Shown here: piece after piece, positions 35,358-46,760 of the stretch
How positions within the stretch are numbered: position 1 is the stretch's first letter
Layout of the letters: each line of letters starts with the position of its first letter
Origin: Paulownia fortunei
Lineage: Eukaryota; Streptophyta; Magnoliopsida; Lamiales; Paulowniaceae
DNA length: 64,000 nt
NCBI GenBank assembly: GCA_019321725.1
Contig: CM033110.1
Span: 10,161,278 to 10,225,277 of the forward strand
Reading direction: 5' to 3'
Notes under the pieces: generated by a model
Told to the model about the DNA's origin: nothing
Database searches by the model: none
What the model saw: the letters and a program-made list of their open reading frames with translations, nothing else
Position numbers and translations under genes: made by a program

Positions 35358-35375
35358 TCCCTGGCAATGGTGGAC
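35358..35375 (-). promoter_or_regulatory. E4 primer-binding site (tRNA-Asp type)
   Basis: Plus-strand TCCCTGGCAATGGTGG matches the 3' end of plant tRNA-Asp (TCCCCGGCAACGGCGCCA) with a few transitions, so the minus strand is the complementary primer site. It lies 8 bases from the LTR, as usual for this group. Confidence 0.7.
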
Positions 35376-36651
35376 AAAAAACTTGGTGACCCCAAAACAG
35401 GTGGTAACAAAACACAAGTTCACGGTACTAACAAGTAATAAAGAGTGAGTAAATAGAGTATCGTATCATTAAAGAGTGCGTATGTAAGCACCAAATATAG
35501 ATTACCTATACTAAATTTGACCGAACAATTGTAGAGGTGTTTAAATTAAGATGTGATAAATACTAAATTTAACTAAAGCTACTAAAACCCAATGAGATTG
35601 ATAGATTAAATTTAATACTAAGGAGAATCAAGGCATTGGTTAGCCATCCTATATGGTTATTAACATAGCTTAATTATGATTAAGAATGACCTGGATTGTG
35701 TGACGGTGGATCTTCCTAATGTAATTAGTGCTCGCTCTCGAGTCGGACCAAATCTACCCTTAGTAGGCCATCGGCACCATCTCTAGCTATAGGCCATGCA
35801 AGTAAGAGTGCCTTGAACTTTGTGAATTCTACTAGCATTTAGTTTTCACACTAATGACTACCACACGAACCTATGCCTAAATCTCTATATGAGTCAATCC
35901 GTGGCATATACTACATAATCTATTGTTACAACCTCATCTCTCGATCTTAATTACAACAATTAAAATCAACTTGAAATTGGCCAAGTCTCAAGAAGAATTT
36001 AAGCATAGCACATGCTCATCACAACAAAAACAACATTCTAATCACAATATAAATATCAACTCATAACTCAATAGAAATTATTTTCCAAGCATTGACAAAA
36101 GTAATTTAGTTCATATTGAAATTAAGCAATTCCAACATCATGATTCTTAAAAGTTTCTCAAACTAAACAAAATGAAAGAAAAAACTAAAGTAGAAGATTA
36201 CAAGCACTAAGTGATTCTTATCTTCTTCTTTAAATCATTTAATACCAAATAAAGCTCCTCCTCTTCTTGTCTTCAAATCCCAAGCTCCTTAGTAATGGGT
36301 GTGCATTTTAGGTATGGTGTGTGAAGAAATATGGAGAAATGTGTGTTTTGGGTGGAGAGGAAACATGTGTAAGAATTTTGGTATAGAGTGTGTGTGGCTA
36401 ATAAATTGTGTGTTAAATGATTGATGTGTATATTGTGTGTTCTTCAAGATTTTATATTTAAGCATATGTGTATCTCTCATTTATGTGATGTATCTGTGCG
36501 TGTATAGTGTATCTAATAGAGTGTCACATGGTGTGTAAGGGTGTAGTGGTGTGTAACAAAAAAGATTCCATGATATGCCTTGGATTGTCACTTGTCCCTC
36601 AAATTCTGCCCATAATTTTTTCTACTCTAGATCACTCGAATTGTGGCGTGG

Positions 36652-38931
36652 TGTAACACCCCTTAACCTAACTGTAGAGCCTAAACAAATTGATATAGTT
36701 AAGTCAAGAAATGTTAATTTTTCATCATTACTAGAGTTATGGTTTTAATAAAAGTTCCCATTTTTAGCTATAAAAGAAAGAGCTTGAATCGTTTTAAACA
36801 CACCATATACATATATCAAAACTGAGTACATCTGTTTACAAATTAATAACAGAGCCATTTATTTAAAAACAAAACAGAGTTTTTAAAATATGATACAAAA
36901 TAGCTCGAAGCATGGCATATGAACAAATCTCTGTCTGGCCACTCTAGAGACTCAGTTAAGCTCTAAACCTGTGCATTTCCACCTGCATCACACGAATCTA
37001 ATGAGCTAAAGGCTCAGTAAGGTGAAACTGATGTAATAACAAATAGCGTACATACAAATCACATAAATAATTAAACGCAATATTCAATTTAATAACTTTA
37101 TTTCATAAATCATTCTTTAGGGCCCTTGAAGTGTGGTACTTATCTAATAGCGATAGACCGAGGTTTTCAAAAACTGTTCACAATGATTGGAAAATAAAAG
37201 AACTAATACGGGGTTTCCGTACTTGGTCTTTCAACCTCAAGTATTAGCCATATTCTATCTCATTCATTGTGGCTTTCCTATACCACCAGTTTTTCAACCT
37301 CAAGTATTTGCCACCATTTGTTGGGTCTGTTGGTCCCTACCACGTCCCTTGTCTACCCGACCATCAATCAAGTACCATACTTCCTTTTCAAAAATCTCAT
37401 TGTAATAGTGTCATATTTCATGAACCATAAATGCATCAAACATTACACCATTTGACAAATAATAATAATCACATTAAAATATGAACAACATTATATGATT
37501 ATTGTGACATAGCAAATGAAAGGTTCAACTTACCTCAAGTCAACTTTGTGCTAAGTGAAAAGGTAATCTCTTTGAAAGATAGGATGTGTTAAAGGCCTAA
37601 CATAATCAAATCATGTACCTTTTAATATCCTTTTTATAAATCATATAGTCTATTCTAGTTAAAATCATACACTTTTCAATCTTTTGTAAATAATTGCATA
37701 TCAATTACATAACCTTAAAAACTATGCATACTCCATATTTTACTACTAATTCAAAATATTAAACATTAGGGCAGCCATTAAATAACTAATAATTCAAACA
37801 TAATTATTAGGGCAACCCACAAAATATGAATACAATTCGAATTAAAATGACGTAAACTTGATTCTAACTTAAATTGATTCTAATCTTCAATTAAGCAAAC
37901 TAATTGCTATTATTCACTATTATTTGTAGGCACCTTCAAACACAATTTAAGCATTATAAAATTAATAGAAACAAGTAAATTAAATAATTTTACAATACTA
38001 TCAATTTTGCTAAAAATTAGCTTAACTAGCTTGGTTTTAGCTTCAACTGTAACTTACTTAAGTTTTCAATCATACAAAAATATACTAAAACATGTAACCA
38101 TCCAAGATACTACAAATTCATCATAAGAAACATTGAAAAAGAACATACCTTGATTAAGTTGGAATTAAGCTTCAAAATTAATGGTTTTCAAGCTTAAAAT
38201 GGTGGAAACTTGTTCTAGTTTGTGTTCTTTGGACTCCTATGGATTGAATTCAATTTTTGTGAATATGAGAGTGTAGAAATTTGGGAGAAACATAGGAGAA
38301 TAAGGGCTTGTCATTTTTTAGGTGCTTCCACAAGAAATATAGATGAAAGTGATCTCTTTGACCTTTCAAAGAGAGATAAGTGGAGGGCTATGATTGGTTG
38401 CATCATGCTTGGTGTCTTCTCATACAAAAAGCCATATTTATAGGCTAGAGAGATGATAAAAATTGATACTTTGATATTATAATCAAGTACAATGTGGTTT
38501 AGAATAATTCAATGCAACCTAGTCAACCAACCAATCAAATTGCACCATTTTGTATACTTCTAGTTCTTAGCCAAATGTAACATATTTCAAATAAATATTT
38601 AGGCAAATAATCACTTTAGCATATAACTAGTATGGAGCAATACAAATAATTCATCTCATGGCCATTCAATACATCAATATTCCTTAACTGAGATACCAAG
38701 CTTTTCACTATAAAAGAGGCACTTAAGGAATATGTTAAATCAAGAAACAAAAGTTTGATCTCATATTTCATTTATTAATGCATGTTAAAGCATAACTGAA
38801 ACATATAATAACAATGATTCATGTTCATACAATCATGTTATTTGTATCCCATAATTCGATAATGCACATTGATTAGATGCAAAATGTTTATTGTTGGCTA
38901 TGTAGGAGAGAATTGAGAATTGAGCATTACA
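36652..38931 (-). mobile_element. LTR3, solo gypsy-type LTR
   Basis: A 2280-bp LTR starting TGTAACACCCC and ending GAGCATTACA, inserted in the E4 5' LTR. Comparison with LTR4-B shows an empty site around TATGG; the flanks CGTGG (36647-36651) and CGAAG (38932-38936) are an aged target duplication. Orientation is inferred as minus: its right end inverted (TGTAATGCTC) resembles the LTR2 start, and its left part shares the GAGCTAAAGGCTCAGTAA block with the 3' half of LTR2. No interior is present. The LTR3 family is probably gypsy, but no LTR3 copy here is attached to coding sequence. Confidence 0.8.
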
Positions 38932-39266
38932 CGAAGAGATCAGTCGTTGTGGCACCAAACACCCTATTCTTCAAGCACCACGACATAGCTTGATGAATGC
39001 TGCAGCACTTCATAAATTGCTATTCACTACCTATTTTTTGCTATTTGTGCCGCGACACTACTGATGGGTTGTCGTAGGCCTACCAAATTTAAACTTTACT
39101 CTTCAATAAATGTTTAACAAATATAGAGCGAGTAAGAGTCGATCTCACATGGATCAAGGCTAATTGATTTGCTATCGACTTAACTAACTAAAAATTTTAA
39201 CTTCAAATTACTAATATAAAACTAAGACTTCAACAAAAAAACTCTAGAAATAAACAACAAATATTT

Positions 39267-39280
39267 GGGGGGGGGGGGGG
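39267..39280 (+). repeat. 14-nt poly-G run
   Basis: Fourteen consecutive G in an otherwise AT-rich LTR. The partner LTR has nine at 44281-44289. Homopolymer length may be affected by sequencing. Confidence 0.85.
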
Positions 39281-40219
39281 AACTGAGTTGATTAACTAAG
39301 TTACAAAATTAAAATTCAAAGCAATGAAAATTAAATCAATAAGCTACAAGTGATTAAAGTAGGTTAAGGTTTCATTCGCCACCACCAGACAATGGGTTGT
39401 AATTTCATATCAATATTATGAAAAATTTGTCAATGAAATTATCAATCGTAAGTAATAACAAGCTCTACTACCCCAATCTTTCCTTAGTTTCTCATTAGAT
39501 AGAACAAACTCTCTATCTAATTCTCTGCTCATCAAACAACCTAGAACAAGCTCTTTATATTTAATCCAATGAATGCATTAAAACAAGAAAGATAGATTGA
39601 TCTAACTAACAACCACACAAGCTCGGGTTGTTTAACTTAGGTTATGTTTTCCATTACAATTAATAAAAATATCTCATAATTATTGATCATAATTTACTAT
39701 AAATGATTAGAAATTCAAGACAATTACGGATTTAAAATCTCTAATCTAGTTGTAGGGAGTTCTCAAACACAATTTGGTTGCATACCCAAACAAAACAAGA
39801 AAATACCCATAAGATATTAAGCATAGAAAAATATAAACAACTTTAATTGAAAAGTTGGTCACTAATATCAAATACTTAATTACAAAAACTCATGTGTAGG
39901 GCTTTGAAATCAACCTCAACAAAGAAGAAAGTTTAGCCTAACATGATAAAAATTAATAACAAAATTAAAAGTAACAACATTTAGAATCAAAGAAACTATT
40001 GGTTGAAGAAGATAGTCGAGGTTGATGGTAGATTATGGATTGCTCCTCCTCTATGCCTCTTCCACTTTATCTTTCTTGAAGCTCCAAAACCCCAAGATGC
40101 TTTCCAAAGGTGTGTATGAATTCTAGAGAATGAGTGAATCTGAAAATTGATGTTTGTGTTGAGAGTATAGTGTGTATTTGTAAAGTGTGAGATGGTGTTG
40201 TAATTTATTGTAAAATGTC

Positions 40220-40335
40220 TAAGGTGTGTTTTGTGCTTGGTGTAAAGTTTTTAAAGTATGTTGTGTGCTTGGTGTAAATTATTTAAGGTATGTTGTGTGT
40301 TTGGTGTAAAGTATATGAGGTGTGTTGTGTGATAT
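40220..40335 (-). repeat. 32-bp minisatellite, about 3.6 units
   Basis: Units begin at 40220, 40252, 40284 and 40316, each of the form TAAGGTGTGTTGTGTGCTTG followed by GTGTAAAGTNTT. The partner LTR has one unit fewer. Confidence 0.85.
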
Positions 40336-40430
40336 ATTAAATGTATCTAGTGTATACATATCACAAACACATGTCAAAAAGTGTAACGAGTTGTCATTCC
40401 AAGCAAAGAAATTAATTTTCCTACATGGAT

Positions 40431-40506
40431 GGCACCTAGGCACTATAATATGGCGCCTAGGTGCCATATTTCTCAAAGAGGACAGTAAGCATGGTGCTTA
40501 GGCACC
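40431..40506. repeat. GGCGCCTAGGCGCC-type palindromic modules
   Basis: GGCACCTAGG at 40431, GGCGCCTAGGTGCC at 40452-40465, and GGTGCTTAGGCACC at 40493-40506. Together the first two form an imperfect inverted repeat around CACTATAATAT. The equivalent in the partner LTR is at 45410-45505. Confidence 0.75.
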
Positions 40507-41079
40507 GTTGGTACTATTTTCTTCTTCTATAGTTCAATGCTCTGACACTGTTCATCATTTTTCAATTGCGTTTGGACCTCTTTTTAGGATGAATTGGATT
40601 TTGGTGTCTTCTTAACCATTGTATCCCTATCTGGTATCTTTTAGTAGCCACTTGAACTAGATCAATATCGAATTTGTAGAGGGAGGTATGCCAATTATAC
40701 AAAAACTGCCATATCTAAAAGTTTCAGTGCATATTTAACTCTTTAACTGAATTGTTCTCTTTGAAATCAATTGAATTGAGATAAGTTTCCAACATGAAAG
40801 TTGTAGATATATCTCTTATATTTCCAATAAGCTAAGAATCAGGTTAATAGAACTTTGGATCAAAAATAGATGCCTAAAATACAAAAACTGCCACAGTGGA
40901 ACCATGTTAATTTGGCCCAATAATGCTTCTTTCAACTTCATTTTGGCTTATTTTCGATTTTTTGATTCCCAAACTCCTATCACATACAAAACATTAATAA
41001 AAACCTATTATTAACAATAACAAAGCAAGGAAGACATAGAATAATTGATACAAATAAATATAAAAATATGCACTTATCA

Positions 41080-41095
41080 AATTCTCCCACACTTA
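41080..41095 (-). promoter_or_regulatory. LTR5 element polypurine tract
   Basis: The minus strand reads TAAGTGTGGGAGAATT immediately upstream of the 3' LTR, the expected plus-strand primer. Confidence 0.75.
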
Positions 41096-42535
41096 ACCTA
41101 TGCTTGTCCTCGAGCAAACCTAAAATAAGACATAAACACAAACTAAGCTATTCCACTTTTGTAGGAAATCACGATTGCATTTAGCACATGAAATAAACCT
41201 TTAAACCCCTAAGTGTACCATAGAGGAGAAGTTGTAGTCTCGTGAGGGCTTCTGATGGTGATACCCACAAACACCCGTAACACCTAACTTCCAATGATTA
41301 ATTTTTAGAGAGCAACGAAGTAATATGATAATGAAATCAAATAAGTATTGAATTTAACCATTAGTTATTCAAATGCAAAAATACTTCCACAACAATTATG
41401 CTCAAGTGTGTGTATGAATAACCATGATTCAATTAAGTGAATTGCCATAGAACATCACAAAAGCTATCACCCGGTCTCTAATGAAAGAGTCGAACATCAT
41501 AGGCTCCTCTTTTGGTACATATCTTCACTACACCGAAGGCACCACATGAAATCAAAAGATCTTAAACAAGGGTTGTAATGAGGGCCAAGGGGTAGTATGT
41601 GGCATAAGAATGAAAGGGATAGGGTGCAATAAAAATTCTAAAAACTTCATGAAATGAAAGACATAAATTTCATCAAGGAATGATTCTCATAATCGACAAG
41701 TTTCAACATTGAGGCCTAATATCATTGTTTTGGACCCTTCTTCATCAGTCACATCAACTTTGCAATATCCCATTTTAGTTGCAACTTACAATAAGCTTTT
41801 TTTTTCAATATTTTGCAACTTCCTTCCTTCTTTTTTTTAGCCCCCCCACACTTATCTTCTAATTCAACTCAAATTTCTTTTGCAAGCTCACCTTGTCATT
41901 GAAGTATCTCTCAAGTTCCAATTTATTTTTAGAATAAGGGTCGGATAACATTGTATTTAGGCTAGGTAAGAAGATATTAACTACTAATAAAATAGCTTAA
42001 ATAATAAAAGGCTCAAAGTGGCTCACTATGGGGGATGTTTTTCTTGGAACATCATAAGGGGAGTAAGTTGATTTGGCCATGGTACTAGAAAGCATAGTTC
42101 CTTAATCATTTTTCAAGTAATGCTCAATCAGTCGTTCGCCTTGATAGACCTCTAAAAGAGTTCTAATATTCAACTTCCACATATCGAAACCTAAGTGATA
42201 ATTAAAATGAGGGTATAAGAACTACGTATTTTGACATGCTTATTTCCATACCAAAGAACATATCTATTTATGCAAAAAGAGTTGAGTATGATCGTCACGA
42301 AAAATAAATCAACCAAAGAATAACATCAAGGTCTAAAACAACATCTATCATCAAACACAATCATGTCATTCATGCTCAATTCTCATCATAGAAGTTGGAA
42401 GAACACCTAGGACTCAAAAATTTAAAACCAACATAAATAAAACCAAATAAGGAAAAATATAAGTAAAATAAAATTAAAAAAAAATGTAAGTCTAAATCTT
42501 CCCCCCACACTTAATTCTTACATTGTCCTCAATAT
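41096..42535 (-). mobile_element. LTR5 element, noncoding 3' region
   Basis: No coding sequence is recognised. Two further purine tracts on the minus strand match the terminal polypurine tract: one at 41841-41856 (GTGTGGGGGGG) and one at 42498-42512, the latter preceded by TTGAGGACAATG, the block normally found just after integrase in Athila/Tat elements. This places the end of the missing pol gene close to 42540. Confidence 0.6.
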
Positions 42536-42719
42536 AAGCCTAAGCTACTACAATAAAGAATTAAATGCAATAGGGTTGGATTATACACAAACAAAATAAA
42601 ACAAAAGAACTATATAAAATAAATTGGATAGAAAGAAAAGAGAATGAGAGGTAGAGAAATCAAATCTGTGATTGTAAGCTCTCAATGCCTTCTTTGCCAT
42701 TCGTTGTGTTGCCTCCCAA

Positions 42720-42926
42720 TAAGTGCTTAGTTTAACATCCTCAGCCCGACATCACCTCCTTTTTTACTGCTCAACATATGCTAACATTGCTATCATCCAT
42801 CCAATCACCGTCTTATGATTTTGAAACACTTGATAAAGTTTGTCTTCTAGTACTTGAGTGAGGTCTTTAGCAATACAAACTAGTAGCGTCTCTCTTTCTC
42901 ACTCAAGTAGACATATTTGAGATGGT
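42720..42926 (-). pseudogene. LTR5 element, reverse transcriptase stub and pol deletion junction
   Basis: Downstream of gag the minus strand encodes VLEDKLYQVFQNHKTVIGWM, the lead-in to gypsy reverse transcriptase (canonical LREHKKAIGWTIADI). Within about 60 bases the sequence passes to TGATGTCGGGCTGAGGATG and TATTGGGAGGCAACAC, which normally follow the integrase gene. About 3 kb or more of pol is therefore missing between the two. Confidence 0.7.
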
Positions 42927-43373
42927 TTAGATTGGTTTAAGCCCCATTGTAGGTGTTTTTTCATCCTCTCTCATATTCCATTTGTTGATGCATAGCTCAT
43001 TGAGAAATTTGGCATAGCGGGGTACTTTTTTGATGGCATCAAGAAAAGAGATGTTTGCCTCCACTTTTTGAAAAATTTCACAAATCTCCTTTTCATGCTC
43101 CTCTTTCTTAGACTTTGCTAACCTGCTAGGAAAAGATAGATGTGTTACACAAGTATGAGAGAGAGGTTTAGGAGTGCTTACCAACTTTAGATTCTCCTTG
43201 ACTATGGACAGTAGATGTGTAGGAGAGTGAGAATCATCAAAGGAATAAATAGTAGTGCTTGTCTTGCCATTCTCAACCTCCTTGGATACTCCTTTTGTTG
43301 GTAAGCTAGGAGACTCCAATTGCTTCTTGGTTTTAAGAGTCATGGCACTTTCATCTTTCTTAGGATTCTCCAC
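42927..43373 (-). CDS. LTR5 element, gag C-terminal open frame
   Basis: A 148-codon open frame, the longest intact coding stretch of a known family in the inner elements. It reads NPKKDESAMTLKTKKQLESP near the start, then LSFPSRLAKSKKEE, EICEIFQKVEANISFLDAIK and VPRYAKFLNELC. In Athila/Tat elements this follows the gag nucleocapsid and leads into protease: the LPFPxR and FLEIFKKLxINIPFxEAL blocks are diagnostic. Only a stop separates it from upstream gag on the minus strand. No protease active site follows, so protease was lost with the rest of pol. Confidence 0.85.
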   Translation of the reverse strand: MENPKKDESAMTLKTKKQLESPSLPTKGVSKEVENGKTSTTIYSFDDSHSPTHLLSIVKENLKLVSTPKPLSHTCVTHLSFPSRLAKSKKEEHEKEICEIFQKVEANISFLDAIKKVPRYAKFLNELCINKWNMREDEKTPTMGLKPI

Positions 43374-44050
43374 TGATTGGGAAGGTAACTTGCCCCATTC
43401 TTAAATTTTCAATCAACTTAAGCTAGTGGCTATTTGCCCTACTTGATTCCCAATATGTTGGAGACAGGTTTGTATGGTTTGTTGAAATTGCATATTGTTG
43501 TTAGCAAGTGCTTTCACAAGATCCTCCAAGGATGCGTCTGATTATTGTGGAGATTGGAATGGTGGTTGCACATTCGATTGGAGAAAATTCGGAGGTTGGT
43601 TTAGCATTTGAATGGAGTGGGTTGTTTTTGTTGGTTCCCATATCTCAAATTTAGGTGATCATTCTATCCTTCATTATAAGTGTTCGAGAAGGGATTATAA
43701 CTTTGCATTGGTTGACCAGAAAAACCACCAATCACATTTGCTTGCTCCATAGAACCTTCTTGTAGGGATGAACACATATTCATGGGATGTCCTACCATGC
43801 AACATACTCTACATGCTTTGACTTGTTGCCCTACAACCATTTCTTACACTAAAGAGGTGAGGTTTGAGAGCTTTTGTTCAAGAAGTGATGTGTGCACCTC
43901 ATTGACACTCTTATGTGGTGGCTATAAATAATTGTGGGTGATGAATTATTGAAAATATAAAGTCATATTTACAATTAAAAAACAAAATAAATTAAACTAA
44001 GTCAAGTAAAACAAAAACTAAAAAGAATTATAAATCAATTGGACGCTTGA
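43374..44050 (-). pseudogene. LTR5 element, gag nucleocapsid region
   Basis: Upstream gag in minus-strand order: the zinc knuckle, QANVIGGFSG, SYNPFSNTYNEG, and NNNMQFQQTIQTCLQHIGNQ, a coiled-coil-like segment. The arrangement is the usual one for Athila/Tat gag. It carries a few stops. The N-terminal capsid part is not recognisable, so gag is truncated at its 5' end. Confidence 0.8.
43772..43813 (-). other. Intact CCHC zinc knuckle in gag
   Basis: Fourteen codons read CRVCCMVGHPMNMC, an exact C-x2-C-x3-GH-x4-C knuckle, which binds element RNA for packaging. It survives in an otherwise eroded gag. Confidence 0.85.
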
Positions 44051-44068
44051 TCCCTGACAATGGTGCCA
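44051..44068 (-). promoter_or_regulatory. LTR5 element primer-binding site (tRNA-Asp type)
   Basis: Plus-strand TCCCTGACAATGGTGCCA matches the tRNA-Asp 3' end TCCCCGGCAACGGCGCCA with four transitions. It lies six bases from the LTR start at 44075. Confidence 0.8.
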
Positions 44069-44074
44069 AACACT

Positions 44075-46076
44075 TGATGGGTTGTCGTAGGCCTACCAAA
44101 TTTAAACCTTACTCTTCAATAAATATTTAACGGCTATAGAGCCAGTAAGAGTCGATCTAACAAGGATCAAGACTAATTGATTTACTATCGACTCAACTAA
44201 CTAAGAATTTTAATTTCAAAATTACTAACCTAAAACTAAGATTTCAACAAGCAAACTCTAGAAATAAACAATAAACATTTGGGGGGGGGATTGAGTTGAT
44301 TAACTAAGTTGCAGAAATTAAAATTCAAAGCAATGAAAATTAAATCAATAAGCAACAAGTGATTAAAGTAGGTTGAGGTTTCATTCGCCGCTACTGGACA
44401 ATAGGTTGTAATTTCATATCAATATTATGAACACTTTGCCAATGAAATTATTAACCGTAGGTAATAACAAGCTCTACTACCCTAATCTTTCTTTAGTTTT
44501 TTGTTAGATAGAACAAGCTCTCTATCTAATTCTATACCCACCCAACAACCTAGAATAAGCTCTCTAAACTCGATCCAATGGATGCATTAAAACAAAAAAG
44601 ATAGATTGATCTAAGCAATAACCACACAAGCTCGGGTTATTTAACTTAGGTTATGTTTTTCATTACAATTAACAAAAATATCCCATAATCATTAATCATA
44701 ATTTACTATACATGATTAGAAATTTTAGATAATTATGGATCTAAAATCTCTAATCTAGTTGTAGGGAGTTCTCAAACCCAATTTGGTTGCGCACCCAAAT
44801 AAAGCAAGAAAATACCCATAAGATATTAAGCATAGAAAAATATAAACAACTTCAATTAGAAAGTTGGTCACTAATATCAAACACTTAATTACAAAAACTC
44901 ATGTGTAGGGCTTTGAAATCAACCTCAACAAAGAAGGAAGTTTAGCCTGACATGATAAAAAATAATAAAAAAATTAAAAGTAACAACATTCAAAATTAAA
45001 GAAACTTATTGGTTGAAGAAGATAGTTGAGGTTGATGGTAGATTATGGATGTCTCCTCCTCCAAGCTTCTTCCACTTTGTCTTCCTTGAAGCTCCAAAAC
45101 CCCAAGATGCTTTCCAAAGGTGTGTATGAATTCTAGAGAATGAGTGAATCTGAAAATTGATGTTTGTGTTGAGAGGATAGTGTGTATTTAAAAAGTTTGA
45201 GATAGTGTTGTGATTTGTTGTAAAGTGTCTAAGGTGTGTTATGTGCTTGGTGTAAAGTGTTTAAGGTATGTTGTGTGCTTGGTGTAAAGTGTTTAAGGTG
45301 CGTTGTGTGATGTATTAAATGTATCTAGTATATATATATCACAAACATGTGTCAAAAAGTGTAAAGAATTGTCATTCCAAACAAAGGAATCAATTTTCCT
45401 ACATAGATAGCACCTAGGCACTATAATATGGCACCTAGGCACCATATTTGTCGAGGAGGATAGTAAGAACGACACTTAGGTGCCAAAACAGGGCGCCTAG
45501 GCATCGTTGCTACTATTTTCTTCTTCTCTAGTTTGGCGCTCTAATACTATTCATCATTTTCCAACTGATTTTGGACCTCTTTCTTGGATGAATTAAATTT
45601 TTGTACCTTCTTAACCATTATAGTCCTATCTGTTAGCTTTCATTATCTACTTAAATCATATCAATATCTAATTTTTGGAGGGAGGTATGCTAAATATACA
45701 AAGACTGCCATATCTAGAAGTTTCAGTGCATGTTTAACTCTTTAACTGAATTGTTCTCTTTGAAATCAATTGAATTAGGATAAGTTTCCAACATGAAAGT
45801 TGTATATGTATCTTTTATCTTTCCAATAAGCTAAGAATCAGGTCAATAGGGGTTTGGATCGAATTCATGCCCAAAATATAAATACTGCCATAATGGAACC
45901 GTGTCAATTTATCCCAAGAATGATTCTTTCAACTTCATTTTGGCTCATTTTTGATCTTTTGATTTCCAAACTCCTATCACACACAAAACATTAATAAAAA
46001 CCTATTATTAACAAGAACAAAGAAAGGAATACATAGAAGAATTGATACAAATAAATATAAAAATATGCACTTATCA
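44075..46076 (-). mobile_element. LTR5 element, 5' LTR
   Basis: Same plus-strand ends as the partner (TGATGGGTTGTCG and GCACTTATCA), 2002 bp. The minisatellite has about 2.6 units (from 45230) and the G run is nine long. Confidence 0.9.
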
Positions 46077-46329
46077 AACACCAAAACACTCTTCAACTAC
46101 TGTCCATTTTTTCCTTCTAATGTTATGGCGCTTCTTCCTTGGTGTCACAACGCGATATATTTCTTTTTGGAACTTAGCCATTTTGACCATGTTTTTAATT
46201 CATTCCTCATTCTTAGTCCCTACACATAATTATCACAAAATAAGGCACAATTGTATCGATTATAAGGTAAAAACATGTGCAATTGTGCTCATGGAGGAGT
46301 TAGAAATGTCACACTTTATGAGCTTATCA

Positions 46330-46760
46330 TCTTTCAACAAATGGGGCCTTACACTCTCTACTACTTGGAGTTCCATTCCAATGCATAAAACCAAACAAGT
46401 TCTTTATTAACTCCAACAATGTCTGTCTTTATATAAAAGCTTCTTCATGATTAGATTCCTATTGATCATCAAATAAGATTGAGGGGTTCTCATCTTCCTT
46501 CTTAATGTCAGTATTGTGTCTTTGAAGAATCAATAGAGCATGTCTTTATTCATAACAATAGTGCATAATCTATATGGCACACCTTCAACAACTATTTTAT
46601 CTTGGAGGTTCCTCACACTAATCAGGTGCAAATGATCGTTTAGTTTTAGAGGTCACCTACTGGCTGTGGTGATAAAAATCACATTAGGTTCATCTTAACT
46701 TTGCTAATTTTTGTGGTTTGTGGAGAGACAATAATGTGCTAAATACGGACAAATTCACTA
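46330..46760 (+). pseudogene. LINE L-1, zf-RVT region
   Basis: Continuation of L-1 after E4: coding traces typical of the zinc-binding reverse transcriptase region at the end of LINE ORF2 (QIRLRGSHLPS near 46470-46500, FEESIEHVF near 46520-46545, NSAHNLYGTPS near 46558-46590), with a frameshift between the first 122-codon frame and the later part. It is cut by LTR1-E at 46761 and resumes at 48835. Confidence 0.75.

Larger units (their letters stand above)
39062..41079 (-). mobile_element. LTR5 element, 3' LTR
   Basis: Plus-strand start TGATGGGTTGTCG, end GCACTTATCA, so the minus strand begins TGATAAGTGC as in many Tat/Athila LTRs. It holds a 14-G run, a 32-bp minisatellite and a GGCGCC palindromic block, each shared with the partner LTR in altered form. 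Confidence 0.9.
39062..46076 (-). mobile_element. LTR5 element, complete gag-only Tat/Athila-like retrotransposon
   Basis: A 7015-bp antisense element with two LTRs of 2018 and 2002 bp that agree at roughly 90 percent in the stretches I compared by eye. It has a primer-binding site, gag with an intact zinc knuckle, a short stub of reverse transcriptase and a polypurine tract, but lacks protease, most of reverse transcriptase, RNase H and integrase. It fits the class called TR-GAG: LTR elements encoding only gag that depend on enzymes of a relative. It is inserted in the E4 5' LTR. The flanks ACTAC and AACAC do not make a convincing target duplication. Confidence 0.88.
28102..46329 (-). mobile_element. 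E4, Athila/Tat-like gypsy element with nested inserts
   Basis: A complete antisense LTR element inside L-1, assembled from its 3' LTR (28102-32463), internal region (32464-35383) and 5' LTR (35384-46329). Without inserts it would be about 6.2 kb: LTRs of about 1662 and 1646 bp and a 2.9-kb interior. The interior has a tRNA-Asp-type primer-binding site, gag and protease traces and a polypurine tract, but no reverse transcriptase or integrase, so it was a non-autonomous or internally deleted copy. The flanking bases CATTT and TCTTT are only a partial target duplication. LINE reading order continues from 28101 to 46330, confirming insertion into L-1. Confidence 0.85.
35384..46329 (-). mobile_element. 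E4 5' LTR (LTR4-C), split by LTR3 and the LTR5 element
   Basis: LTR4 sequence at 35384-36651, 38937-39061 and 46077-46329, in total about 1646 bp. It starts TGGTGACCCC on the plus strand and ends GAGCTTATCA. Collinearity with LTR4-B shows where the two foreign elements entered. The LINE L-1 resumes at 46330. Confidence 0.83.

Noticed and set aside
39062..46076. Clear target-site duplication for the LTR5 element
   Set aside because: The flanks ACTAC and AACAC match too poorly; the insertion is supported instead by interrupted LTR4 sequence.
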